Part shown: positions 45,451 to 59,281 of the stretch, in pieces | Layout of the letters: the number at the start of each line of letters is the position of its first letter | How positions within the stretch are numbered: the stretch's first letter is position 1 | Origin: Cryptomeria japonica | Taxonomy: Eukaryota; Streptophyta; Pinopsida; Cupressales; Cupressaceae | DNA: 64,000 nucleotides | Direction of reading: 5' to 3' | NCBI RefSeq assembly: GCF_030272615.1 | Contig: NC_081406.1 | Coordinates: 266,024,192-266,088,191, forward strand | The notes under the pieces: model-generated | Database searches by the model: none | Seen by the model: the letters and a program-made list of their open reading frames with translations, nothing else | Told to the model about the DNA's origin: nothing | Program-made: the position numbers and the translations under genes

Positions 45451-48215
45451 TGTGAGGCCCCACCCCGACCCATCCTAGCATTTCAGTGATTTTTGTGTTG
45501 GAACTATTATGGATGCTTTATTTCTATGCATTATGGATATAGAACTTGGATAACATTGATATATTGATGCTTCATTTTTATGCATTATGGATATAGAACT
45601 TTATATGATTCTAGGATAGGATAACATTAAGATGGTGTATGTCATTTATTTGATTTGCAGGACTTTATTATGATGCTAGAAATATGATGCATATCTTATG
45701 AATGGATTAAATTTATGAGGATTATGATAATTGCTTATGTGGATTGCTTTGATATATGGTAAATTAATTTGTATGATGTCAATTGTATGCAGAGTGATTG
45801 ATTTATATTCTCATTTATGTGTTTAATATTATATGAGGCTATTTGGGAATTACTAATGTGTAATTGAGATGCGCATGAAAATTATCCATGTGACCATGGA
45901 AACATTATGAAGAATCAAACCTAGGTCTATGTGTGATTGTGAAGCCAGGGGTTGTCTATTTGGAGAGACAACCCCTCGTTTGTAAATGTATTTTAATTTG
46001 TAGATTTTATTCTTGCATGAGTGTTCAATTTGGTAATTGGTTTAATTTATAAATTTCAATAGGGACAATTGCCATGTGTGTATTTGTGATGTGGAATTCT
46101 TTGTGTAGTGTCACTTGACACATGTGTTGTATGTTGAGTTGGAATTATCATGCCTCTTTTTGAGGAATTTATTTTACCAATGTTATATTTCCAATTATCC
46201 TTGAGGGTCCCAAGTGAGCCTAGGATAGTGAGCCATTAGGAGGGTCAACTTAGAGTTGACCCGTAGGTAAACTTTGGGTGGACTTTCAAAGGGTTAAACC
46301 AACTCCTAGAGTCAGTTTAGGAGCAGTTTTAGTGGGCCATATGGTGTACCTATGGATGAAGGCCAAATTTGGCCATGTGTCCACTCCCTAGGATTTGTTT
46401 AACCTCCCCAAAAAGTGAGTTTTCCAAGTTGGCCAAATTTCATCTTTAGGAGAGCCTTCCTTGGTTAGATAACCTTCTTGGTATGTGTCATTCCTTTTCC
46501 CCATTCCATTTCCCTTTTTGAGGTGTCTTGGTTAGGGAGTGTGTAAGGCTTTGGGAAGGCCAACCAATGTGAGCTCTCACTCTATCCAAGAGGTTGGAAA
46601 GAAAGAGAGAGGCCTTCTTAGGCAAGGGATTGAGACTTAGGAAGTTAATCACTCACTCTCCATCTTTGAAGACTAGTTCTTGAAATTTTGGAAGCAAGTT
46701 TAGGATAGAATTTTTTGCTAAGTGTTGAAGGAAAGAAGTGTGGATTTGGGCTGCTCTTCTTCAAACTATCCCTTGTAAACCCTTGGCAGATTCAAGGTTG
46801 GTTCAATCTCTTACATTGTATGTTGAAACTTTGTTTTGAAAGATTTCTTGAATGTAGTTGTTTTCTTCCTTTGTGTTTTATTTGTGAAGATATATATGTG
46901 ATCTTTCACTTTTTTTTTTGGTTATGCATTTACTTGTGTTTTGGGAGTATCCAAGGCCATCTTACCCTTGGGAGGGTAGAGTGGTCTTGGGGGTTGAAGG
47001 TTGTTTGACAGCCTTAGAGTGAGAGGCTCTCTTTAAGAGAGTGATCTCAAGGGTTTGTTTATGTGACCCTTGCTGCATAGTTTTGTTTATGCATTTGGGG
47101 GTCATAAGGGGAGATATTATGGCATGTGTGCCTTGGAGGTCATAAGGATGTTGGGTTAAGTTGGACTTGTGATGTGTTCTTGGTTGCCATGAGATGGCTT
47201 GTGATCTACTATTTTGCAGTTTCTCCTCAAGGTACTTAGTCCACTTCCACCCATGTAAAAAATCACATTATGTGATGATGTTTAGCCTTGGGATGGGAAT
47301 GTGTTTGTTGTGAGTTTTCCATGCTTGTTTGTGTATTGCTTGAGTGTAACTAATCTAGGTCTTGGTTCTCCAAGCTCGGGGGTGACTTCTAGTAAGCCTA
47401 GGTTGGGAGGTGAGCCTCCATGGTCATAACCTCAAGTTTATATTGCAGGTTGCTTTGGGAAAGGATTGAAGGAAAAGCTTTGGAATTTATCCTATTGTTG
47501 TACTTTAGTTGCAGAAATGAAAGAGGAGAGTTTTCTGTTGTATTTATTTTGAAAAGGAAATGTATTATTCAATCAAGCTTACCATGTAATATAATGTATT
47601 TTTACTTGAAATGTCGATCTTTTAAATAAGAATAAAGTATTTGAATTAATTATGTAATGTCAAAGTTGTTGGAAAATGAAGTTAATTCTGTTTTTAACTA
47701 TTTAGATGCAGAAAGGAGTGAAATGTTTTATTTTGTTTTAAATGTTGACGCAGAAAGGAAAGAGGTGTTTTATTCTGTTTTAAAACTTTAATGCTTTTAT
47801 CTTGTTGTTGTTAATCATGGGTTTTTAGGAAATATTAGTTGTAGTTGTCTATAAATATTATTCTGCTATTTTTTACATATTATGTAAATGCACGTTAAGA
47901 AGAAAGCCATTAAACTAGAAAGATTTATTTTCAGCTGTAAAAAAATTAGTCATTTTTGCTTAAGTTAAAAATCTAGAAATGCAATGTAGTAGGGAAAATA
48001 ATTTTAATGTTGTCATTTCTGTTCATTTTGTAAAAGCAGTAAAATTACTCATTCTGTAGATAAATAAAACTGTCATATTTTACATTCTATAAAATCTGAA
48101 AATAAACCTTAATATGCCCTTAGTGAAAATAAAATAAAAGGATTAACTCCTATTTTGTTATTGAAATAAAACAGTTTGCTAAAACTATTGTAGTCCAGAT
48201 TTTTACCTTAGAAAG

Positions 48216-48335
<120 letters not shown>

Positions 48336-48691
48336 TCCCTCCCGCGACCCCCATTAAAATTTGCAGCCCTGCATGCTAAGGAAAAACCACGGCCTGTGCG
48401 TGTTTAATCCACCGCCACCACGAGCAATCCGCCTCCCTTCGCCTTTGCTCCTCTGACTTGCATAACACGAGCCCTAACCCGAATTTCGGGTTATGGCAAA
48501 AATGAGTTAGTTTTTAAAATAAAGTATGGTTAGGGTTTGGGAGTTTTATATATTTTAGATTTAGGTTTTCATGTTTTATTAAATGGTTTAAGTATAAAAG
48601 GGGGGAAAGCCTATTCAAAATTTGAATAGGGTATCCCATGTTTATTTTGGTAAATATTTGATTATATTTAAATCTATTAATTTTAGGAATT

Positions 48692-48693
<2 letters not shown>

Positions 48694-48727
<34 letters not shown>
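48694..48727. repeat. (TG)n microsatellite, 17 units
   Basis: Uninterrupted TG run inside the 3.9-kb insertion. Confidence 0.95.
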
Positions 48728-48731
<4 letters not shown>

Positions 48732-49377
48732 TATAACCATGAATTTAGATTAAGTAATTTCTAATTATATATGTGTTATATTTAAACATGGGTATATAAA
48801 AATACATATATAGGAGGTTTAAGTTGAAATCAATTTAGTTTTATCTTTATTAATAAATATTAATTAATGCTTCATTAATATTTAGACCTTAGGGCCCTAT
48901 TTATTTGGCCAACATTAATTTAAGTTTATAGGGCAAATTTTATTAAAGATTAATTTAACCCTTTTGTTGAATTTTTAGCCGCATTATATTTATAGCTCAA
49001 TTGATTATTAAATTTTAATAATCTAAAAGTGTTGGAATTAATTTAATTAATTCCTAGAGAAATTAAAAGATTATGTGAGATTAATAACATCTCTTGTCAA
49101 TTTAGTTAGAGATTTTTGTTTAAATTAATTTATTAATTATTGAAATAATAATGATTCTTTTGGAGAATCTATTTCCGCATTTAATTTATTTTCGTGTACT
49201 TGATTAAGTTAATTAGATTAACTTTAGTAGAAAAGCTCTTTTAAAATTTCCAGAGTTCAAACATAGTTAAGACAAGACTTATTATTGCATTTTTATTTTA
49301 GCTTAATTAGTTTTATTAGGTTGTTTAAAAAAAAATTTGTTGTTCCATTTTTTTTGCCCAAAAGTTTGGGCACGACA

Positions 49378-51393
49378 GAGGGAAAGAGTATGATAACATC
49401 CTGGGAAAGGATGAAGGCTAAAGTCAAGGCACAATTCATGCCCATTGACTATGAAGTGCAGATGTACAAAAAATTGAAGAACCTCAGACATAAAGACCTT
49501 GATGTGAGTGCATATATAGAGGAGTTTCATAAACTCGGTCTTAGATCAAAGAGATAAGAAGAGGAGTCAGAGAAAGTGGTCAAGTACTTGAATGGCCTAA
49601 GGATGAACATCCAAGATGAGATCAACATCTTGGCACCGAAGACATTGTACAAGTGTTTTCAATTGGCCCTAAGAGAAGAAGAGAGACTAAAAAGAAGAAG
49701 TGAGCAAGGTAATAGAGGTAAAGGAGGGAGAAGTTTTAGAGGCAAAGGTAGTTTTGGAGGAAGAAGTCCTAACCAAAGGTCTAGTGGTGATTCTATCCAA
49801 GGAGAGAAAGTTGGGGACTCAAGTAGAAGAGGAAGCTACCATGGGAGAAGACCTAATGGAAGAGGTGGGACAAATGGATTAGGGAGAGGATCTAAGTTCT
49901 CCAGTATGAGATGGTATAACTGCAATCAGATAGGGCACTCGGCCTACAAGTGTCTAGAGAAGGCCTCAACTTCTCATGGTGGTGAGAGGAGAACCACTTT
50001 GACTCAAGAAGATGAAAGGAGTGTGGCATCTCCTGAAGTGAATTTGACATCAGAGATGGGAAAGAGCATGATGATCAAGAGGACATTGCTCAAGGAACCA
50101 GTGAAGACAGAGCCACCCCAAAGAAAGGCTTTGTTTAGAGTCAATTGCAAGATTCAAGGTAAGGTTTGTAAAGTTGTCATAGATTCAAGGTCTACTGATA
50201 ACATTGTATCTTTGGAAGCAGTAAACAAGCTGAACTTGGAAAGGATACCCCATAGTTGTCCATTTAGGGTCTATTGGTTGAACAAAGAGCAACACATACT
50301 CATCAATGAACAAGCATGACTAGAGTTCAGTATTGGGGGGTATAAGGATAAAAAAAATTGTGACATCCTTCCAATGGATGCTTGCCATCTTTTTCTTGGT
50401 AGACCATGGCAGTTTGACAAAAAGGCTCATCATGATGGAGAAAATAATTCTTACTCTTTCCAAAAGGATAGTATGACTTTTAGGATACAGTCAGTGGTAG
50501 AAGGGTATCCGCAGCATGTAGGATCTAGTGTGATGATGGTAGGGGAAAAATAATTCCTTGATACACTAAAGGAGGAAGGCGAAGTAGGTTTTGCTTTTAT
50601 TGTGAATCCCAAGGAAGAAAGGAAGAAGGGTGTGAGTGAGGTAGGACCTAAGGAGGTCAGGGAGCTGCCAGAGAGGTACAAAGGAGTGGTTGCAGAAGAC
50701 ATACCATACTCCCTACCAACTATTAGATATATTAGTCATTAGATTGACCTCATACTAGGAGCAGTACTTCCTAGCAAGGTAGCATATAAAATGACCCCAC
50801 AACATAATGAAGAGATAGATAGGCAAATTCAAGAGCTCCTAGATAAAGAGTTGGTGAGAAAGAGCCTTAGCCCATGTGCAGTACCTATTGTTTTAGCCCC
50901 AAAGAAGGATGGGAAATGGAGGCTTTGTATTGATTCTAGGGCTATCAATAGGATAACCATCAGACATAGGTTTCCTATTCCAAGGATAGAGGACCTAATA
51001 GATTATTTAGGGGGGGCTACCTTTTTCTCCAAAATTGACCTCAAGAGTGGGTATCATTAGATAAGGATAAGAGAGGGGGGTGAATGGAAGACTACATTTA
51101 AAACCAATGAAGGGTTGTATGAGTGGCTTGTGATGCCTTTTGGTCTTTCAAATGCCCCTAGCACCTTTATGAGACTAATGAATGAAGTGTTGCAAGAGTT
51201 TATAGGGAAATTTGTGGTAGTCTACCTTGATGATATATTGGTGTTCGGTAAGAGAAAGGAGGAGCACTTGAAACACTTGGAGGTAGTCTTGAAGTGGCTG
51301 CAGGAGCAGAAGTTGATGATAAATTTAGAAAAATGTGACTTCATGAAGCAGGAGTTGGTGTACTTAGGCTTTGTCATCTCTAAGGATGACTGA
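49378..51393 (+). pseudogene. G1 gag part 2, protease and RT
   Basis: Continues gag (WERMKAKVKAQFMP, DVSAYIEEFHKL), then a Gly/Arg-rich basic stretch and a damaged zinc knuckle (WYNCNQIGHSAYKC; the first Cys is Trp). The protease reads VVIDSRSTDNIV (usual DSGS, so the catalytic motif is damaged) and HLFLGRPWQ. RT shows [37 protein letters not shown] and [11 protein letters not shown] with an intact YLDD. In-frame stops lie at 49555, 50317, 50551, 50740 and 51058. A one-base loss near 51388 shifts the frame into the RNase H part. Confidence 0.9.
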
Positions 51394-53520
51394 AGATGGA
51401 TTCTTCCAAGGTAGAGGCTATTTTGAACTGGCCTACACCTAAGACAACCGAAGAGGTAATAATTTTTCATGGTTTGACAATATTTTATAGGAAATTCATT
51501 AGAAATTACAGTGATATTTGTGCACCTATGTTAGAAACCATCAAGGGTGGTGGTAAGGTGAAGTTTGTGTGGACCAAAGCAGCAGATAAGAGTTTTGAGT
51601 GTTTAAAACAAAAAGTTGCCAAGTACCCAGTCCTAGTATTGCCTGGTTTCAGTAAGATCTTCACCATTGAATGTGATGCAAGTGGATTGGCTATAGGAGC
51701 AGAATTGAGCCAAGAGGGGAGACCGGTGGCCTTTTTTAGTGAAAAACTAAATGAAGCAAAGAGGAAGTATTTCTCATATGATTTAGAGTTGTATGCCATG
51801 GTACAAGCTCTAAAAAAGTGGAGGCATTACTTGCTTCCTAAGGAGTTTATTGTGTATACTAACAATCATGCTCTTAGTTTTTTGAATGGATAGGAGAAGC
51901 TCAGTCATAGGCATATGAAATGGGTTGAAAGTCTTCAAGCACACACCTTCATCATCAAGCACAAGAAAGGGGTAGCCAATAAGGTTGAATATGCTCTAAG
52001 TAGGAGGGTGTTGACAGTGCAAGAAGTGCAATTGCAGAGTATGGGTGTTGAAGCACTCAAAGGATTGTATGAAGAGGACCAAGATTTCAAGGAAATATAT
52101 AAGGTATAATGTGAGCTTGCAAATGCTTTTCATGGAGAGCTTTCTAACTACACCTTGCAGGATGGTCTTTTTTTCAAGGGGTGTCATTTATGTATCCCTA
52201 GGTGTTCAATGAGGGATAATGTAGTAAAGGAGAAACATAGTGGTGGTTTAGGAGGTCACTTTGGGATAAATAAGACTTTGGACCTAGTTAGGAGATTTTA
52301 CTTTTGGCCAAAGATGCAAATTGATATCAGAAAGTTTGTGGAGAGTTGTATTGTGTGTCAGAGAGCAAAGGGGGTCTCAACCAATGAAGGGTTGTAACAA
52401 CCTTTGCCTATACCAAGTAGACCATGGGAAAGTTTGACTATAGACTTTGTGATGGGATTACCCAAGACAAAGACAAGTCATGACAATGTGTTTGTTGTGG
52501 TAGACTGGTTCAATAAGATGGCTCACTTTATTCCTTGTAAAACTACAGATTATGCTATCTATATTGCAGGATTGTTTTCCAAAGAGATTGTTAGAATCCA
52601 TGGCTTGCCTCTGAGTATTGTGTCTGACCAAGACAATAAGTTTATAGGGAATTTTTGGAGAACCTTGTGGAAAATGTTGGGTACAAATTTGTCTTTTAGC
52701 TCAACCTATCACCCTCAAATCGATGGCCAAACTGAGGTTGTGAATAGGTCATTGGGAAATCTTCTTAGGTGTTTGACAAAGGATCATGACAGTAGTTGGG
52801 ATGTGGTGATACATCAGGCAGAGTATGCATATAATGATTCAACAAATAGAAGTACAGGTCTGAGTCATTTTGAGATTGTGTATGGTAGTCATCCAAGAGG
52901 AGTTTTTGAATTGAGAGATGTCTAGGGGTTGGACAAGAGGAGTTGACATGTTGATGAATTTGCAGAGGCTATGAAAGGGGCACACCAACAAGTCAGAGAT
53001 ACCTTACAACAGAATAGTCAAAAGGTTAAATCAAGAGTGGATCACAAAAGGAGAGATGTTCAGTACCAAGTGGGTGACATGGTCATGGTTCATCATAGCA
53101 AGGACAAGTTGCCTGAGGGAAGCCATAGCAAGTTAATGATGAGAAGGATTGGACCTTGTAAAATTTTGGATAAATATGGTCCTAATGCTTACAAAATTGA
53201 ACTCCCTGATGATATTGATATTTCACCTATATTTAATGTGTCTGATTTAACATTGTATAGGAGGCCTACTACAGGAGAATGTGTAGGTGAATTTGTTCAG
53301 GAAAGTGAAGAATGGATAAAGCACTTACCACCTAAGGAGCCGCCTAAGATGGAGTGCATTTTGGATAGCAAAGAAGCCAAGAAAACAAGGCACAAGACCT
53401 ATTTTGAGAACTTATTTAAATGGAAGGGCCTTCCTAACTCAGAAGCTACCTGGATGCTGGATGAAGATATCAAAAAATAGGTTGGTGATTTGCAGCAATT
53501 GGTCTCTAAGAGGACTTGAG
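51394..53520 (+). pseudogene. G1 RNase H, integrase and chromodomain
   Basis: The RT connection and RNase H follow (DSSKVEAILNWP, FTIECDASGLAIGAEL, FFSEKLNEAKRKY, DLELYAMV). Integrase has its HHCC finger (GGHFGINKT...CIVCQRAK) and DDE residues in TIDFVMGL, IVSDQDNKF and DGQTEVVNR. The GPY-type region follows (RIGPCKILDKYGPNAYKIEL). Last is a chromodomain (ECILDSKEAKK, NLFKWKGLP, EATWM), which in chromoviruses steers integration to marked chromatin. In-frame stops lie at 51891, 52107, 52395, 52923, near 52945, and 53478. Confidence 0.9.
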
Positions 53521-53544
53521 ACAAATTTCACCCGGGGAGTATGG

Positions 53545-55012
53545 TGCAATAACACCTACCTATGAAGACATGAACCAAGAACAAGATGATTTTCTATTAT
53601 CCTAGAAGGAATGTAATAAGACCCTATGAGTCCTTTTTGTAATTCGATGTCCTAGGAGTGTGACAAGTTCGTCCATGTTTAGGTCAAATTGTCATCTAGG
53701 GTCTGGTAGAGCAAATTAAGTCAATAAGGGTCACAATGGTCTAAATTGAGGGATCAAGTGACCACAAGTCTATTTGAGTCATTTTTGATGTTTTAGAATC
53801 AAATGCAATCATTTTGGGGGACTATGATAGTCTGGAGTCTAATTTGGTTGAATTATGCAAAAGTTGTCATATTGTCAATTTGTTGTCATGACAATTTTGC
53901 ACTTTTTTGTAAGTTACGATTCTCCAACGATCAGTTCAGTTTGAAAAAAAGTTGGAGGAGGTTGTGGTTGTTTTGGAGATACCTTTAAAGACCCCAAACA
54001 CCAAAGGATGTATGTTGGTTGATTTGGAAAGGAAATTGAAGCATCAAGAACTGTTGGAAACTCGAAAAACCATGTAATTTTTGTGGATTGCATACTAAAG
54101 GTGGATTGGAAAGAATTCTCATGGCATAATTCCTGTAACTAGATCATTTTACCTTTGTTTTTCTTTCAGTGTGAAGTCTTGAAGTGATTTTTGTTCCATT
54201 CTACAAGCAAATCTCTACCAGGTAGCCTAAAACCCTCAAACCCCTAGGGTTTGACTGCAATAATGGGTTTTGGCCTATCAAACCTTAACTGAATACTTTG
54301 TAGTTATAGGAGATGATAGGAAATTGTATCATATGTCAGTTCCAAAATCCATTAATAGGATACAATAGGGTGAACAAGATGGAGAACTAATCCTAGGTCT
54401 AGCATCTCTATGTGATAGACCGGTTCGATGAGTGTAGTGCATGAGAATTGAGTGGTAGAACACTGGAAATGGATTTGAATGTGGTAGAGTACTTTAGAGG
54501 TTTACATAACATTTCATGGTCAGTGATCGTCACCCATTAGGAGAACCAAACCAGTTTGTGGAAGGTGTTCAATCAAATAGGTCTAATAACCCTATTAGGT
54601 CTAGTAGTGTAGTATTGGTTGGGATATCTGCAGGTTGGTCCGGTATCGAAAAATGAGAAATTGTTGAGAACTCCCAAAAGGGTATCTAGAAATATAATGT
54701 GTTTGACTAGATCCTTGGGGTGTCAAAATTTATCACCTGATTCCTTCAAATGGAGGCCTAATAGCAATTGGTATTGTTTGTGGGCGAGTGAGTCAAAATT
54801 GATGTTCCGGTGGATATAAACTATGAAATCTTGTTTCATTTATGTTAAGGTGTTGTGAGAACACCCCTCCAAGGATCGTTGTAATGAATTGGTCAAGTGG
54901 GCCATTTAAAACCTAAATCTTAGTAGTAGCCCACTCATGTATGCAAGGGTGTGGGTAGTCACACAAGAACTTGAGAAATGTTAGTTGTTTGTAAGTAGAC
55001 ATAGTGGAGCCT
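53545..55012 (+). repeat. G1 3' LTR, truncated
   Basis: Follows a purine-rich tract (CCCGGGGAGTATGG) and matches 43330 to about 44795. It ends abruptly after GTGGAGCCT at 55012, where unrelated sequence begins. Confidence 0.88.
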
Positions 55013-56011
55013 ACAATAGCAAATCAAGTGAAAGTGAAAGTGCAGGTTTTATGAAGTCTACAATAGCAAATCAAGCATCTATCAAGTCTACATCAAGTAC
55101 ATTCAACACCCTTTAAGAGCTTTTGAAGACATTGAAGAATAATAGGAGATCATCGATTGATGATTGGCTTGTACCTCTCCCTTAGGGTTTGGTATGGTTT
55201 CATGTTATTTTCATGTCTTTGTATGAGCTTCATAACATTCATTTTCAGATTTACATTCATGCTTTAGATCCATTCTAGCATTTGTGATTTGAAGCATTGA
55301 CATTTACATTTACAATCATTTAGGGTTTGCTCTCAAAAGTGTAGGGTAGAACTCTAGATTTGATTTCTTGTTCATTTAGGATCTTGCATACACACAAGAT
55401 TCTTGCACACACATTTTTATTACATTATCGGTTATTTGTGGAGGTGTAAATTACCAAAACAAGGGGTTTGACTAAGGTAAAACCCTATATAGCCACCTAG
55501 ACATCCTTTTTTAAAGTTGCAGGTGCAGGTACAAGAATTCGGTAGATGCATGAATTTCAGGACCGACATAAGACACAAAGATAGTCTTAGGACCAAAATA
55601 TGATCTTGGATCTCAGAGACAGGGGTGTGGCACCCTAGGATTGGACCATGGTGTGGCACCTTGGTCCCCAGGTTTTTGTAATTCTGCATCAATTTTCAGC
55701 AGCAAGTGCACCTCTGAATCCATTTCCTAGCTTTTCTTTTTCTCTCTCAGTTTTAATTTTTACAAAATTTGTATTTTTGATTTAGTGTGCTTTGTTTCTC
55801 ATCTCCTAGTTTAGTTGATTGTTGCATTGCATTTTGCATATGTACTCTTCATTTACAACAAATGAATAGAAACCCTAAGAGATATTCCTTGACTCTCTCT
55901 TCTCTACAAGAAGTAGTCAAAGTGAGATATCTCCCTAGGCTCTTGTATTCCACTATGTGTACATGAGAATGGAATTAGGTCTTAGTTAGTTGGTTCCATT
56001 TTTATGTATCA
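55013..56011 (+). repeat. Truncated Gypsy-type LTR related to the G0 LTR
   Basis: From about 55120 it follows the G0 LTR in order with moderate similarity: GAAGACATTGAAGA, GATTGGCTTGTACC, GGTTTGACTAAGG...AAAACCC (55463-55485), a hairpin GGACCATGGTG...CACCTTGGTCC (55643-55667), and an end ATGTATCACA. The TATA part is missing. The first bases contain ACAATAGCAAATCAAG twice (55013 and 55058). Confidence 0.65.
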
Positions 56012-56251
56012 CATAAGGTGTTTTTAACTTATGGACTCCATTCAAGTTCAAAATGTTAATTCCCAAGTTTGTAGCCTATTATTGTGGGATCGTCCTAGGA
56101 TATTGTAATTTGCATGACCCCTAAAGACAAATCAAGCTAATGCTAGAGTCATGTATCCTTTATGTGTTTACACTAATTGAGTTCTTGTAGGTATTTTATA
56201 TATTGAGTTCTTGCATGTGTTTGCTATATATATGTCACTAAGTTATTATAT

Positions 56252-57515
56252 TGTAGCATCCTAAAATTGTGACACTTGCAATTTCGACTGCATTTCGGTC
56301 TTCACGATGGCGACGCAACACGCAACCTGAATGGAGACCCCGAAACTTTCTCACGACACTAAAAACTGCATTTTTCAAGCACCCTGGCCTGAACCTCCTT
56401 GCACCCTGTTGTCCCGGGAGGTGGGACCAGAGCGCCCAGCGCCCTGGTCCTTTAGGACCAGGGTGCCCAGCGCCCTGGTCCCCCAGGACCATGGCACCCA
56501 TCGCCCTGGTCCCTGGGCCTATTTTGGGCCCGGTCTCCTATGAGGTCTCGGGTCTTTTTGTTTGCAAATTGGAAATTATTGTTTCCTGGTCGGCCTAAGG
56601 TCGGGAAAATCAGTCTTTTAACCCTAATTGGCAAGTATATAAACTACATTTTTCTCTCTCATTTGGCATGAAGAGGATATGTGTACAAAGCGTGGAAACT
56701 ATACTAAAGCATTCAAGCATTCAAGCATTCCTTCTAAGTCTCCATTCAAGGCTAAGTGTTGCATTCAAGACAAGGATTCAACCATTGAAGAGGAGATCAC
56801 TTACTACATGCTACAACATACAACAATACAACAAACATACAACATCTATACCTTTGCACATAAGGATACACACATCCTTAGAACAAGGTATTAGTACTTG
56901 TTTTACATTACAGTCATTGACATTTACAGCATTGCTCATTTCTTGGTTAATTCCAAAACCGGGGTTTGACCTAAAGGCAAACCCCTAATCCCTAACCCCC
57001 CAATCGTCTCCGCTTTTCTGTGTGTAGGTTGCAGGTACGCGGCTGAAATTGAAGATCTGGAATCCTTGTGCAGAGACGAACAGATCCCCCTTCGTTTCGC
57101 GGATTTTTCGGAGGACCGTGGCGCCGGGCGCCATCGTCCCGACAACTTTTGCTCAAATTTGCAGGACAGCGCCGTATCGACATTCTACTACTAATTCCAG
57201 GTCCGCAGCTTCATCCTATATCCCTATCTCAGTTTATAAGCGAATCTTTGTCACTTTCTATGCATTCCTAGCTTAATTCTTCTATCAAACATTCTTTACA
57301 AAAGAGGGTAGCCTTGCTGTCTTAACCCTTGAAACACATTTAGCATCCAATCTTGCATTGTGTGGGATTGGATCTTGTGGGTTTCAACCCCTCTTTTGAA
57401 TGTAAAGTCTCTCCCTTAAGTGAAAACCATCAACCCTAGTGAACCTCCCTTCTCTCTCCTCGGAGTTGGAAGAGGGGAGAGCAACTAGGGTTCGATTGTG
57501 ATTTTCCGCTTTACA
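56252..57515 (+). mobile_element. Solo LTR, Gypsy-type, with target duplication
   Basis: 1264 bp, TGTAGCATCCTAAAATTG to CCGCTTTACA, flanked by perfect TATAT duplications (56247-56251 and 57516-57520). Contents match the G0-like LTR clan: four GGAC...GTCC hairpins (56423-56450, 56454-56481, 56485-56512, 57113-57139), and GGGGTTTG paired with CAAACCCC at 56961-56985. Because the duplication is AT-simple, chance agreement is possible, but the terminal TG and CA support the borders. Confidence 0.8.
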
Positions 57516-57639
57516 TATATGTGTTTGTTATATTCTGGGGATGACACTTGGTATTGAGACAAACTTCTATAGTGAGGTCTTCTTACCTCATTGACTTGGA
57601 ATATTTGTTTGCTTACATTGCCATTATGTGCTTCATAAT

Positions 57640-57860
57640 TTTCTCGTGTACCTTATGTGTTTTCTTTGTGCCTTGCATGTATGCTTCATGCCTTATGTGT
57701 TTCCTTCATGTTTTTCATGTTTTCTTTATGTCTTGCATATTTTTTTTGTTTCTTCTATGTGTTGCTATGTGTCTTGCATGTTTTCTTCATGTGTTTTTTC
57801 AACATGTTTGCTTCATGCTTGTTTTAAGCATGTTGCATGTTCTCTTTGTACTTATTCTAT
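57640..57860. repeat. Degenerate CATG-rich simple repeat
   Basis: Irregular 20-30 bp units around TGCCTTGCATGTTTTCTTCATG. The apparent Cys/Phe-rich open frames here are products of the repeat. Confidence 0.6.
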
Positions 57861-58016
57861 ATTTATGTTTTTTGTATGCCTTGTAAGTGTATACTCCATG
57901 TTGTGTATTTTATTTGAATAAAATTATGGATTGATAAGTGTATTGACCTTAATTTCTCTATACTTTATTAATCGTTGTGTGCAAAAGCTAATACCCTCAC
58001 TAAATTGGGAGATAAA

Positions 58017-59281
58017 TGTAGCATTATAAATTGTTGCCACTCACAATTTCATGTTGTGTTTAACACCCATTTTGGCATATGTGATTGATCATAAGAAATT
58101 GTGCTTGTGTCAGTCCCTGATTGGCAATTTTAGTTGCATCCCACAATGCCTATCCCTTTGCACTGTCAAATAGGATAGGACTCTAGCGCCCAATGCTAGT
58201 GTCCTCTGAATTCGGCCCTAACTTTCAAAGTTTAAATGTTATCATTGGGTCCTTAATGGTCATGATATTTTTGCAAGGCTTCCTTGAATAGTTATTTGTG
58301 AAAAGGTGTTAGTTACATATAAAACCAACTCCTTTTTCTCATTTACAACTCCTCTTAAAAATATATCTCTTCCTCAAGATCTAGAATTTAAGATCAATCA
58401 AGTTAAGAAGTCTAAGGCTATTATCAAGCATACAACTATCTGCTATCAAGCATCATTTATTATTTATGGTTTATCATTATATCATGTTGTACTAACATCA
58501 TGTAAGACTTAATGAGAGCAAGTCATCATCACCTTACATCAAATTCAAGAAAGGTATCCATGCCTAAGATAATCATTATCATTTATGTTATTTGTTTTGA
58601 ATATATCCCTTGAGAGCACATGATTGTTATCATCATCATAGTTGTTATTATGGACATGGGAACACCAACATGAGGTTTGACTAAGGAAAGCCCCTAAATA
58701 ACACAACCTTTTTGTTTCTTTCATGTGTGTAGGGATATATTTGAAGGATCCTAACTGCGATAGTGGCACAAATAGACAAAGAAGACTACGATAGCCATTC
58801 TTAGACTTTGGACAATGAAAAAACCTAGGACATTAGAGCCCTACATTAGTGTCCTACCACTTTTTCCCTAGCTTTTAATGACATATGCCTAGATCCCATT
58901 GATCCCATTTTCACTCACAACATGCATAAAAGTGACACTTGGGCACTAGCACCTAGTATTCCAATCCTACCCAGTTAGCTCTTGATTTCAGCATTAGGTT
59001 CCTCTTTGTATCTCATTTTTAGATCTTCTCTCTATTTCTACACTTATATTTTATGTATCTTATATTTAGTTAAACTTATTCAATTTAGCCTTATTTAGCA
59101 TAGTTCATTGCACAATCAACCAGTCACTATCACATAAAACCAAATAAAAGGCATAGATCTAGGACAACTTGGCTCTTCCTTGAGGATAATAGTTGAGCTC
59201 ATTCACACTTCCAATTTTGTATGGGAGAAGGATTGACCTAGGTTAATACATATGTTAGTCTAGGATCTCTTTTCCCACACA
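58017..59281 (+). repeat. Gypsy-type LTR-like block, end approximate
   Basis: Starts TGTAGCATTATAAATTG after a purine-rich tract, like the G0 LTR start. It contains two clan hairpins, AGGACTCTAGC...GCTAGTGTCCT (58177-58205) and AGGACATTA...TAGTGTCCT (58827-58855), and the GGTTTGACTAAGG motif (58674). The end near TTTTCCCACACA (59281) is by analogy with G0. Confidence 0.55.

Larger units (their letters stand above)
56012..58016 (+). other. Internal remnant of a Gypsy-type element, no genes left
   Basis: Between the truncated LTR and the LTR-like block at 58017 lies non-coding sequence, split by the solo LTR at 56252-57515. It ends in a purine-rich AAATTGGGAGATAAA just before TGTAGCATTA. No gag or pol motif is visible. 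The region 57640-57860 is a degenerate CATGTTTTCTTCATG-rich repeat. Confidence 0.45.

Noticed and set aside
57548-57921. Cys/Phe-rich ORFs resembling membrane proteins
   Set aside because: They follow a degenerate CATG-rich repeat; two frames give similar hydrophobic output.
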